The notes below the pieces were generated by a model. That model saw only the letters and a list, made by a program, of their open reading frames with translations. It was not told where the DNA came from and ran no database searches. A DNA stretch of 64,000 nucleotides from a bacterium (GTDB lineage Bacteria > Auribacterota > JABMQX01). This document shows positions 17,556-26,926 of this stretch, in pieces; within the stretch, counting starts at the first letter, position 1, and each line of letters opens with the position of its first letter. Made by a program: the position numbers and the translations under genes. The stretch covers positions 23,353 to 87,352 of the forward strand of contig JAUYEE010000143.1 in NCBI GenBank assembly GCA_030691545.1, given 5' to 3'.

Positions 17556-19548
17556 ACCGTGGCAATTTCACCATAAGGGCAATAGCAACGCCCTGCTGGA
17601 TGTCGAAAACGTTTTCGTCTTTTGAACCGTCGGGGCAGACTTCCTTTTTCTTCGCGTTGCCGTGTAAATCCAGGACGTATATCTCATCGAAGGTCTTCAT
17701 GAGTTGCTGGCGCATGCCTCGGAACGTCGGATTATCGAGATAACCGTGATTGGTGATGAAAGCCAGAATGCCTGCGCCGGTCCGCTCGATTCGCCACTGG
17801 CCGAACCGGATGAATTTGACGTAGTCGTCCTGAAGCCACTTTGGATTTCGCTCGCCGAGCGGGTTGCCGTCAACGTAGTAATAGCCCTGAAGAAGCTGCC
17901 CAATGAAAGTCCTGACCTTCTTCCCCCTCTCGTCAATCTCCCAACTCCGATTCGCGGAATGGCCGGCATAAGGCGGATTGCCGAGGACGACCATGATGGG
18001 GATGTCTCGCTTGATTCGCGCCGCCTCCTCGGATTCTTGGGTGATGAAACGCGCAAAGAGCATCTCAGACTTTCGGGCGGCTTGCTCGAGGGTGTTGGTG
18101 AGATAAATGCCGAGGCGCTCGGCGCCCTCGAAATCGTATGCCCATTGGTCACGAAGCGCGTCCGAGGGAAGGTCGTGTCCAGCAAGTTGCATTCCCAATT
18201 TGAAATGCGCTACAGCATACGGGGCCATCAGAAGCTCGAACCCGAAGAGCCGGGGCAGGAGGTGCTCGCGGACGTAGCTCGACCATTCTCCGCCCCTCCC
18301 TTCCGCCATAAACTTGGCGCGGATAAGGTCCACGATGGCGTAGAGAAATGTGCCCGTGCCACAGGCTGGGTCGAGGATGAGCACGCGTGGAAATTTCTCC
18401 TTCACCTTGTTCCCGTCGGCGTCGGTTCGGTCCCGTTCGATGAGGCTCGTGTCTGCAAGCCCGTCGGGGCAATTGAATCGAGTCCTGAGAAGGTAATCCA
18501 CGGACCGGACGATGTAAGAGACGACAGGCTCAGGGGTGTAATAAACGCCGCGCCTCTTGCGCTCGGTTGGATTGTAGGCGGTCAGGAAAGTCTCGTAGAA
18601 ATGAAGGACGGGGTCCTGCTTCTTTTCGCGTTTGCCGAAGTTGGTCAGGACTTTGTCCATCTCCGCATAGCCGAGGAGTTGCCTGAGGTCGTTTACATGT
18701 CCCTCGTAAGGTTCTTCGTCCATTTCGGGACCGGCAATCATGGAGAAGAGCTTGCGGAGAAACGGATTCGTTTTCGGAATGAGATGAGCGGCTTTGTCAC
18801 GGGTGAATTGACCCGGCCTGATGCTTGGGTCGGTGCATCGAGCGGCAAAGAGGCCGTAGGCAAGGGTTTGGGCGAACATGTCGGCGAAGGCCGAGGTTTC
18901 TAACTCCGGAATGAGGGTTTCCTCGAAGGCTTTGTGCAGGTCTGTCAGGATGGGTGACGCATTGCCGGTATTGAACGCCTCGACGATGATGTCGCGGATA
19001 AGGTGGGCGAGGTTTGCCATGTGAAGGGCGAGGTCCTTGGGATCAGCGATGGGCTCGGGTTCCTGGAGAATAAAGGACTCGAGAAGCCGGGACACTTCTT
19101 CAGCGCCTTCGGCAACTGGTTTGAGCTTGTTGCTGGATGGAATTGTCGCGAGGCGGGCTTCAAGCCTTTTTTTGCTTCGAACGTACCAGCGGAATTCGAG
19201 GTAATTCGTGAGGATGAGGTTCGGCAGGGCGTTGCGATAGCGCGCGAGTTGCTTGCCGTTGTTCGTCTGAGGGTTCTTCCTGTTGCTGTCGGACTCGATG
19301 GCGCCGAGATCCTTGTCAAGGTCTTTCGCTTCGACGTGCCCAATCGTAAGCAAACCGAAGCGGCCGTGTCCTTTAACCTCAAAATCGGGGGCGCCGCAGG
19401 CGACGCGTTTCGGCTCGTTGATGGCGGTAATTTGTTTGCCGAGAGACTCGATGAGGGTTTTGAGAGCGGGACGGTAGGTATGCTCGGTGGCCTCGCCCGT
19501 GGCGAAGTGCTTCTGGATTTCCTTGAGATAAGTTTCGAGTGGATTCAT
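17554..19548 (-). pseudogene. 5' half (nuclease + N6 methylase) of the second type ISP R-M gene, truncated at the repeat array
   Basis: GAPDFEVKGHGRFGLLTIGHVEAKD; LILDPACGTGTFLYAIVDLI; VVLGNPPYAGHS; stop TAA (17556-17554) lies in the repeat-derived sequence. Confidence 0.85.
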
Positions 19549-19557
19549 GGTCGCGCC

Positions 19558-19767
19558 TCACGAGAAACTCGGCGGCAAGCTGCAGGGAGATTCCCCGTTG
19601 GCCTTTCGTTCAAAATGTTGTCGGCAGAGGTCAAGGATTTTCTGGACCAACTCGGGGTCATCGGAGATGCAATACTCTTTCCCGGCGATGTAGAGGTAGA
19701 TTTTCCCGTCGTCCCATCCTACGAGCATGGGCCGTGGGTCCGGTCTGGGCGTCGGGTCTGAAGTCAT
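19558..19767 (-). CDS. Small hypothetical protein upstream of the ISP gene
   Basis: 69 aa, same strand, 9 nt upstream of the ISP 5' half; coherent VGWDDGKIYLYIAGKEYCISDDPELVQKILDLC. Confidence 0.5.
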   Translation of the reverse strand: MTSDPTPRPDPRPMLVGWDDGKIYLYIAGKEYCISDDPELVQKILDLCRQHFERKANGESPCSLPPSFS

Positions 19768-19928
19768 CAGGGAAGCTCCTTGCGTGATTGCCGGGTTAGG
19801 ACGCCCTTATTAAGGTCTCGCGTCATGGACCCGGGCTGGCACGCTCTGTGCGCGAGGATACCTACGGAGGAGTGCCAGAGTCAAGGCGATAGTGAGGCAG
19901 GGTGCGGCTACGTATGAGGGGGGGTATG

Positions 19929-20080
19929 GATGAATCCCCTCATCGAGAAGCCAGGCTGAAGCCTGCTCAGGCAGAGACTAGCGGCGTGACAATGCCACGG
20001 ACTAAAGCCCGTGGCTAACGCGAGAGGGGCGCCGGCTAAAGCCCGGCGGGGGGGATTCGGCCTGAAGCCCTGGAGGCGGC
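19929..20080. repeat. Hairpin-rich intergenic repeat, family B
   Basis: GATGAATCCCCTCATCGAGAAGCCAGGCTGAAGCCTGCTC...CCACGGACTAAAGCCCGTGG...GCCGGCTAAAGCCCGGC. Confidence 0.75.
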
Positions 20081-20145
20081 ATCTCGCCTTTGGCGGGACC
20101 CGTGAGCGTACCGCGGGCACCCGTTACGGGCGTGCATCCCTTTAA

Positions 20146-20168
20146 CATGGGCAAGATGCCCATGCCAC
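20146..20168. repeat. REP-like hairpin, GGGCA-AGA-TGCCC variant
   Basis: CATGGGCAAGATGCCCATGCCAC; identical core at 45312-45334. Confidence 0.75.
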
Positions 20169-20452
20169 CTCAGGGAACCATGGAGAAGGCAAGAGATGAG
20201 CCTGGGCGTGCCCAGACGAAGCACTCAAACGGAGCCGCACCCGTGAGGCAGGGAAGCGGGTTGAGTTTCTCTTGCCATGCGGAGGAATATATGTTCTTAT
20301 TGCAGGCAGAGACGCGGAAAATGACGCGGAGCAAGGTCAACGCTCGTTCTCGCCCCCCGCATGAGGCTCAAACGGATAGCGCGTCTCGCTCGTGGGTTTG
20401 TGCGGTGGGTGTCACGGTGATAAAAGGAAGAATCAAAGCAGGTCATGGAACG

Positions 20453-21448
20453 ATGAAGGTCAGAAGCAGCTTCTTGTGGGCGGTCATATTTGTCGGATGT
20501 GTCGGGTGGCTCGGGACGGCGGGCGGGGCGTGGATCTGGACGCGGGAGACGGGCCAGTTCCGGAATGTGAACGACATCATTAAGGAGAACGCGAGGAAGC
20601 AGCTTGAATATGCGGAAGGTTTCGAGAAGCAGGGGGATTTCAAGGGGGCTCTGCGGGAGTACAAGAAGACGGTGAAGGCGTTTCCGACGGCGCCGGAAGC
20701 GGCGACGGCGACGTTCAAGACAGGGGAGTGTTACGAGAAGTTAGGTAAGCCGGACGCGGCGTTCAAGTCCTACCAACAGGTTTTGGAGAAGTATCCGTCG
20801 TTTTCGGACCCGAAGGAGGTGATACGCCGGCAGTTGGCCATTGCGGACGAGTACTACAAGGGCAAGAGGCGGCCGTTTCCGCTACTAAAGTTCAAGTTGT
20901 TCAAGGCGAGAGGGGCCGCGATCGAGTATTTCAACAAGGTTGTGGAGACGGCTCCGTACAGTGAGCTTGCGGCGGATGCGAAGCTCAGCGCGGCGCAGTT
21001 GCAGCAGGGAAAGAATCGGTTTGACGAAGCGATTGAGAGCTACGAGTTCATCCTGGAATATTATCGGAAGACAAAGGCGGCGGAGACGGCGCAGTTTCAG
21101 ATAGCGATCTGCTATTACGAGAAGGCTCTTCGGGCGCGGTACGATGAGCAAGCGATCTCGCTTGCGAAGACGCATTTCAACGGTTACGTGGAGAAGTACC
21201 CGGAGGGGGAGTTTGTGAAGGAAGCGCGCGAGAAACTGGTCGCCCTGGACGAAAAGAAGGCGAGAGGGGCGTTTGAGGTGGGGCAGTACTACGAGAAGAA
21301 AAAGGCGTTCCAGAGCGCGATGATGTATTATACGGAAGTGCTTCAGAGACATCCCTTGTCGTCGTGGGCTGTGAAAGCGGAGGAACGCATCAGGGAGATG
21401 GAGGGTCGAGGCGTTCTGAAACAGGAGGAATCGAAGAAAGCCTCGTAG
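20453..21448 (+). CDS. bamD: BamD-like / TPR outer-membrane assembly protein
   Basis: Signal peptide; NARKQLEYAEGFEKQGDFKGALREYKKTVKAFPTAPEA... TPRs; followed by LptE-like and HolA. Confidence 0.7.
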   Translation: MKVRSSFLWAVIFVGCVGWLGTAGGAWIWTRETGQFRNVNDIIKENARKQLEYAEGFEKQGDFKGALREYKKTVKAFPTAPEAATATFKTGECYEKLGKPDAAFKSYQQVLEKYPSFSDPKEVIRRQLAIADEYYKGKRRPFPLLKFKLFKARGAAIEYFNKVVETAPYSELAADAKLSAAQLQQGKNRFDEAIESYEFILEYYRKTKAAETAQFQIAICYYEKALRARYDEQAISLAKTHFNGYVEKYPEGEFVKEAREKLVALDEKKARGAFEVGQYYEKKKAFQSAMMYYTEVLQRHPLSSWAVKAEERIREMEGRGVLKQEESKKAS

Positions 21449-21503
21449 TGTGGCTCGGTGTTACCCGGCTGACGGCAATCGGAGTGATTTCAAGGAGAAT
21501 CGC

Positions 21504-22013
21504 GTGAAAACTCGTTCTGTTGCTCGGAAGGTGGGAGTTGGGCTGATCGCGTGTTGCGTGCTTGCCGGATGCGCGGGCTACCGCGTGGGAACGCTCTTGC
21601 CGGAGAAGTACAAGACCCTCAGCGTCCCGATGTTTAAGAATGGGACGAATCAACCGAATATCGAGTCGTTGGCGACGAACGCGGTCATCGAGCAATTGAA
21701 CGTGGACCGCACGCTTCAAGTAACGGACCAGGACCCGGACCTCCTTTTGGAGTGCACGATTGTCGGGTACACGCGGACGGCGATTCGGTACGCAGAGGGA
21801 GTTCGCCCGCAGGAGTACCGGTTGACGATCGGGGTATCGGCCACGCTGACGGACGTTCGCGAAAAGAATGCGATCTGGTCGAACCGCCCGATTTCTGGCA
21901 ACTACGAGTTCCAGGCGGGGGCGGACCTTTATTCCTCGGAGGCGGCGGCTCTGCCGCTCGTGATGGAAGACCTGGCTCACGACATCGTCGAGGCGATCGT
22001 CGAGGGGTGGTGA
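21504..22013 (+). CDS. lptE: LptE-like LPS-assembly lipoprotein
   Basis: Lipobox CCVLAGCAGYRVG; SVPMFKNGTNQPNIESLATNAVIEQL; immediately upstream of holA. Confidence 0.75.
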   Translation: MKTRSVARKVGVGLIACCVLAGCAGYRVGTLLPEKYKTLSVPMFKNGTNQPNIESLATNAVIEQLNVDRTLQVTDQDPDLLLECTIVGYTRTAIRYAEGVRPQEYRLTIGVSATLTDVREKNAIWSNRPISGNYEFQAGADLYSSEAAALPLVMEDLAHDIVEAIVEGW

Positions 22014-22072
22014 ACGATCCCCGCTCCCGTCCTGCAAAACGGTGTGTCCATTCCCGATAGTTCTTTTCTACC

Positions 22073-23086
22073 ATGAGACGCAGCGAGTTTAGGAAATGCC
22101 TGGAAAAGTTGCGCCCTGAGGGAACCTACCTGCTGTGGGGAGAGGAGACCTTCCTCAGCGACACTGTCATATCCCGCCTGAAAACATTGGTTCTGGGAAA
22201 GGGGGAATCGAGCCAGGCGAATTATGTTGTCCTGTACGCCGGGGAGTGCCGGGCATCGGACGCAATCGCGGCGGCTTCCAGCCAGTCCTTCTTCGGAACG
22301 AAATCCCTCGTGCTGGTGCGAGACATTCAGGAGTTCGCCAAGGGAGAGCGAGAGGTTTTGAAGGACTACCTGGAGACGCAGCCCCCTGTTGCCGTGCTGG
22401 TTCTCACGGATACAACGAAAAAGCGTTACAAAGCGACTTCTCACCCCGTCGTTCCCAGCGACAAGAGCAAGTTGATTGATGTCTCGCCGCCCTGGGACAA
22501 CGAATTTGAGGAGTGGGCGCGAGCGCTCGCGTCGGGAAAAAAGAAGAGCATCACGACCGAGGCGATCGAGGGACTGCGCGAGAACGTGGGATTGAGCATC
22601 ACGAATCTCGCGATGGAGATCGAGAAGTTAGCTTGCCTTGCCGGAGATGAGCGGGAGATCAACGAGGAGCACATCGCAGCCCTTCTCGGAAGGAGCAGAG
22701 TCGAGACAGAATTCGCCCTCGCCGATGCGGTAGTTTCAGGAAACCGAGCGCTGGCTTTGACGCTTCTATCCGACCTGCTGAGAGAAGGTTCCGCCATCCC
22801 CAAGATTACGTGGGCTTTTCGGAGGGGGTATGAGACGGTGTGGCGGGCAAAGGAGATGCTCGAAGGAGGAGCATCCAGCGACAGCGTGGTGAAAGCGCTG
22901 AAAATGAGCAAAAGGCAATCCGGCCCGGTGCTCAACGCTGCGAGGGAATTTCAGGCGGATGACCTGAGAAAAGCCTTAGGTGTAATTTTCGACGCGGATG
23001 TTCGCATGCGCTCGCAGAAGCTGGATGAGCGGATTATTCTGGAAATGTTGCTTCTGGCGCTGTGCAACCTGCGAGCTGCGGAATGA
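22073..23086 (+). CDS. holA: DNA polymerase III delta subunit
   Basis: YLLWGEETFLSDTVISRLK... LAMEIEKLACLAGDEREINEEHIAALLG; context with rpsT. Confidence 0.9.
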   Translation: MRRSEFRKCLEKLRPEGTYLLWGEETFLSDTVISRLKTLVLGKGESSQANYVVLYAGECRASDAIAAASSQSFFGTKSLVLVRDIQEFAKGEREVLKDYLETQPPVAVLVLTDTTKKRYKATSHPVVPSDKSKLIDVSPPWDNEFEEWARALASGKKKSITTEAIEGLRENVGLSITNLAMEIEKLACLAGDEREINEEHIAALLGRSRVETEFALADAVVSGNRALALTLLSDLLREGSAIPKITWAFRRGYETVWRAKEMLEGGASSDSVVKALKMSKRQSGPVLNAAREFQADDLRKALGVIFDADVRMRSQKLDERIILEMLLLALCNLRAAE

Positions 23087-23156
23087 GCGAGGGCGCCCCG
23101 CTGGAGAACATCCAACCTCCGCGATGCAGAGTTGCTGGGAGCAACTGAGAGCCACG

Positions 23157-23474
23157 CTACACGGCTTGTTCGCCGGAAGGGAGGGACGGCGGCTGGGCCG
23201 GGGGTGCGCCTGCCGCGAGAGCGTTGACTTTCTGGGCGAGGCGAGACTTCTGGCGAGCGGCGGTCTGAGCCCGGTAGATGCCCTTCTTGACGCCCTTATC
23301 ATAAAGGGAGGCGACGGTCCGCAGGAGATTCTGCGAATCCTCCTTTCGCTGGTCGCTGATGGCGCGCGATAACTTGCGGTGGTGGGTTCGCAATTTCGAT
23401 TTGAACGAGAGATTTCGCATCCGTCGTTTTTCGTCCTGCCTCATGCGCTTCTTTGCTGACGGGGTGATTGGCAC
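23157..23474 (-). CDS. rpsT: 30S ribosomal protein S20
   Basis: MPITPSAKKRMRQDEKRRMRNLSFKSKLRTHHRKL; holA-rpsT neighbourhood. Confidence 0.92.
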   Translation of the reverse strand: MPITPSAKKRMRQDEKRRMRNLSFKSKLRTHHRKLSRAISDQRKEDSQNLLRTVASLYDKGVKKGIYRAQTAARQKSRLAQKVNALAAGAPPAQPPSLPSGEQAV

Positions 23475-23495
23475 TGAGCTCTATCCTCCTTGCAT

Positions 23496-23789
23496 CTATG
23501 GGGAATGATGTCCGAAAAACCAACCTCTATGCTGGACAGGGGCTGCTTGCATCGTCGGGGCGATCCCCTTGTCCACAGTAAACGCGAAACGCTTGTACCA
23601 AAAGGCGGGATACGTGTCAACCCATTTCGCGCCAACCGTTATCTGTCTCAAGGACCCCTCTCTGCAACAGCGGATAAGCGCTTCCCAGTTTGACAATGTG
23701 TAAGAAGCCGCCTGGCCCTCAGGGCTCTTGGGCAGGATGTTGGCCTGCTCCTGTTGGAGATAGGCCTTGATGTCGTTGAGGACGGGCAC
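23496..23789 (-). pseudogene. IS66-type transposase C-terminal remnant
   Basis: DIKAYLQQEQANILPKSPEGQAASYTLSNWEALIRCCREG resembles TnpC. Confidence 0.6.
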
Positions 23790-23872
23790 GCTTTCAGCCT
23801 GAGGTGAGGGCGGTCGCTTGCCTCAAGGCAAGGCGGGCATGCGCCCAGCGCGCCACTTCGGTCGAATTGGGC

Positions 23873-23900
23873 TTGACATCGCGGCGGGGTCCGGCATAAT
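23873..23900 (+). promoter_or_regulatory. Predicted promoter TTGACA-16-CATAAT
   Basis: Same box sequences and spacing as those at 6987 and 7994. Confidence 0.5.
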
Positions 23901-24000
23901 GAACACCGCATAGAGCCACGCGGGTCTTTCGGAAAAAGCAGTCAGACGTTTTTGGGGGCATAACGATGACCGGGCCAGGCAGGTTGCAGACAGGCCCTTT

Positions 24001-24420
24001 CATCTGAAGAAGGTCAAGGCGACCCGCGAGAAAGAGCTGGCCGAGGCCTGGGGGCGTGTTGAGATGCCGACAGCGCTTGATCAAAAGTATCGCAACGTGC
24101 CCGGCGAATGGCGCTGGCATTGGCTGTTTCCGCATGAGAGCCGGTCGACGAGTCCCCAGAACGGGGAACAGGGCCGGGATCATGTGCGTGAAGCGATTAT
24201 GCAGCGTGCGGTGCGTCATGCGGTTCGCAAGGCCGCAGCTGTCAAACAAGTGGGCTGTCATACTTGCGGGCACTCGTTTGCTACCCGTCTGCTTGCCGAC
24301 AGGTGAGATATCCGCACGGTGCAGCAATTAGTCGGGCCTAACAGCGTCTGAACCACCATGATTTACGCGCACGCGCTGAATCGGCGAGGCAAGGGTGTCC
24401 CAACCCCTGCGGACCTGCTC
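24001..24420 (+). pseudogene. intI: Integron-type tyrosine integrase remnant
   Basis: GRVEMPTALDQKYRNVPGEWRWHWLFPHESRSTSPQNGEQGRDHVREAIMQRAVRHAVRKAAAVKQVGCHTCGHSFATRLLADR*DIRTVQQLVGPNSV*TTMIYAHALNRRGKGVPTPADLL*; two in-frame TGA codons. Confidence 0.88.
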
Positions 24421-24696
24421 TAAAATCGCAGGGAGAGCTGCGTGTTATGGATTCCGTATGAGGGAATTGGAGTAAACCGCTTCGCGCTGGGTCAACCGCG
24501 CTTGTAGCGTTCGTTCGATCACTCACTCCGTGTCGCGATTTTGGTGGTGTTCCATGTCGAAACAAAGAGATGCTGGTGTGGTCCCATGGCTGTTCGTGAA
24601 GGCATGATCATGAGGGAGGGTCGGTGTGAAGCGGGTCCTGGACCTCGGTCGTGGTGTCGGTGTTGGCGTGTGTGGCGGGCAAGCGGGGCGCTGACA

Positions 24697-25923
24697 ATGC
24701 GATTTGCACTCGCTGCGGCTGCCTCTGTAACGACGACCACGGCCTGTGCCCAGCAGCAGAAGAGCCCTCGCGCTGGGTGGAATTTCGCGTTCAAGCATTT
24801 CGTAATCGCGGCGTGGAATCCGCCTGCAGCCACGGAAGCCGAGTACAGAGTCTACAGGGATGCCGGCTTCAATATCGTGATGAGCCCGCGGTATGCGCTG
24901 CCGGACAACGCGCTCGACCTTGCCCAAGAGCACGGCCTGAAGGTCCTGATTGATACTTACACGCCAAACGATAAGCCCTGGGGCGGAACAGCAGGCAAAT
25001 ACACGCCCCATCCGGACCATCACCCGGCGACTTTGCCAGAGCTTGTGTGGCTGCATGAGAGGTACGGGAAACATGCAGCCCTGGCGGGGTATCTATTGGG
25101 TGACGACTACGGCAACCTGCCGCAGGAGCTTGTGGAGACGACACAATATCTTAGAAAGAACGCCCCGCGTCTTTTCCCGTGGGTCTGCCAGAACGTGATG
25201 TCGCCGAAGAGCCTGGCGCAATCGGGCAATCCTATCATGAATCCGCAGATATATCCCACGCTCTATCAGAAAAACAGACCCGTGGACGAGCAGGCGCGGC
25301 TCTACTGCGAGGGTTTGAACCGGCTGAGGGAAAGCTGCAAGCGGTATAATCTCATCATGTGGCCGATGTTTAACGTTGCAGGCGTTGAGAGCGACTCGCT
25401 AATTCGGTTTCAGGTTTTCAGCTCGCTGGCCTACGGCAGCCAGGGGGTGTGGTATTTCGTCTATAGCGGCGCCCTTCAAAGGGGGACCGACTTCAAGTCG
25501 CTTGAGGAAGCCAAGGCCAACCTTCGGCCAATATGGGAGACAGCCAAGAAGGCCAACGCCTGTGTTGCCGAATGGGGGCCGCGTCTGTTGGGTCGTTCAG
25601 TCGCGGCGGTCTACCACACGGGATGGTCGTGCGCGGGGGTCAAGAAGCCGAGCACAGGCCGGTGGGTAGAATCAATGGATGACGACGTGCTGGTCGGCGT
25701 ACTTACGAAAGACGGCGAATCCCCCCTTGCCGTTGTTGTGGACAAGCGCGTAGCCCTGCAGGCCGGTGCTGTGCCGGAGCGGGAAGTTACAGTGCGCTTC
25801 GGTCCGGCAGTCTCTGAAATCCTGCTTATATCAGGCCGGATGGAGAACAGCACAAAGGGCAGAACGATAAAACTTAAGCTTGAAGGGGGCGGGGCACAAC
25901 TCCTTGTGCTAAGGATGAAGTAG
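24697..25923 (+). CDS. Exported glycoside hydrolase-like TIM-barrel protein
   Basis: Signal peptide; FKHFVIAAWNPPAATEAEYRVYRDAGFNIVM... GYLLGDDYGN...; track ORF begins at 24541. Confidence 0.65.
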   Translation: MRFALAAAASVTTTTACAQQQKSPRAGWNFAFKHFVIAAWNPPAATEAEYRVYRDAGFNIVMSPRYALPDNALDLAQEHGLKVLIDTYTPNDKPWGGTAGKYTPHPDHHPATLPELVWLHERYGKHAALAGYLLGDDYGNLPQELVETTQYLRKNAPRLFPWVCQNVMSPKSLAQSGNPIMNPQIYPTLYQKNRPVDEQARLYCEGLNRLRESCKRYNLIMWPMFNVAGVESDSLIRFQVFSSLAYGSQGVWYFVYSGALQRGTDFKSLEEAKANLRPIWETAKKANACVAEWGPRLLGRSVAAVYHTGWSCAGVKKPSTGRWVESMDDDVLVGVLTKDGESPLAVVVDKRVALQAGAVPEREVTVRFGPAVSEILLISGRMENSTKGRTIKLKLEGGGAQLLVLRMK

Positions 25924-26012
25924 CGCATTGGTTCTGGGGTTGCCCCCCTCGATGTCTGCGGTGGGCGACAATTCATGGCTGGTCGGGATGACCGCAGACT
26001 GCTTTTCCTGAG

Positions 26013-26639
26013 GTGCTGCAGACCATGACGCCTTCCCACGATCGGGTCATTCGGCTCGCCGAATCGCAGCGCCGGAAGGCCGAAGAAACCCTTGCCCGGT
26101 CCTTCTTCAACGATCCGATGGCGAGGTACATCCTACCGACAGTCTCCCAGCGGCTGGGTGGGCTCCGTTGGTTCTTCCGCACGGGCCTGCGCTACGGCCT
26201 CAGGTACGGGGCGGTGGATACGACGGGCAACGGGGCCGGGGTGGCCGTCTGGTTCCGGCCGAACTACACGGCCATGAATTGGATCAGAATGCTCCGCACG
26301 GGAATGCTCGCCGCCCCCATGGTGGTAGGCCTGCGGGCCGCCCGCAGGCTCCTCACCTTCTTTCACTCAATTGACTCGCTCCACGGGCGCTTGGTCCCAG
26401 AGCCGCACTGGTACCTATTAAGCCTCGGCGTTGCCCCGGAGCGCCAGGGCCAGGGGCTCGGCGGCGCGCTTCTCCGTCATGGACTGGAGCGGGCGCAAGC
26501 CGAAGGCCTCCCGTGCTACCTCGAGACGACCAACGAGCGGAACGTGCCGTTCTACGAGAGGCACGGGTTCCGGTTCGTAGCCCAGGGGGAAGTAACGGAC
26601 GGAGGCCCCCACGTGTGGGCCATGCTTCGGGAGTTTTGA
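26013..26639 (+). CDS. GNAT-family N-acetyltransferase
   Basis: HWYLLSLGVAPERQGQGLGGALLRHGLERA acetyl-CoA motif; CYLETTNERNVPFYERHGF. Confidence 0.9.
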   Translation: MLQTMTPSHDRVIRLAESQRRKAEETLARSFFNDPMARYILPTVSQRLGGLRWFFRTGLRYGLRYGAVDTTGNGAGVAVWFRPNYTAMNWIRMLRTGMLAAPMVVGLRAARRLLTFFHSIDSLHGRLVPEPHWYLLSLGVAPERQGQGLGGALLRHGLERAQAEGLPCYLETTNERNVPFYERHGFRFVAQGEVTDGGPHVWAMLREF

Positions 26640-26926
26640 CGACCGCACTGAAGGACGAGGTCACGGGCCTTGCCAGGGAACATCCTGGCCTGCTGCGGCT
26701 CCCTTCCCGCCTTCGGCGGGGTGGACGGTTTCGTACAAGCGGTTCCGGGTGGCAGGTTCGGCCTCCCCTCACCGCAACGGGGCAACCGAGGCACCAGGCG
26801 AGTTGGGGTTTGGCCAGACGCCCGGGGTGGGGTCACCCCAGGGCATGAACGTCGAGGGGCAGGTTCGGCGAGCTTGCGAGTTGTAACCTGGACCCTCTGG
26901 TTCGCGCCTCATCGTCTTTAGACCAT

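Noticed and set aside
17704-18903. 399-aa plus-strand ORF
   Set aside because: Antisense shadow of the ISP methylase half
24334-24345. attC-like GCCTAAC near the integrase remnant
   Set aside because: Lies inside the integrase reading frame; no paired GTTRRRY partner found by eye
24301-24420. Possible TGA recoding (two TGA codons in one conserved ORF)
   Set aside because: Other genes in the window use TGA as a normal stop, and catalytic residues of this integrase are also lost; decay is simpler
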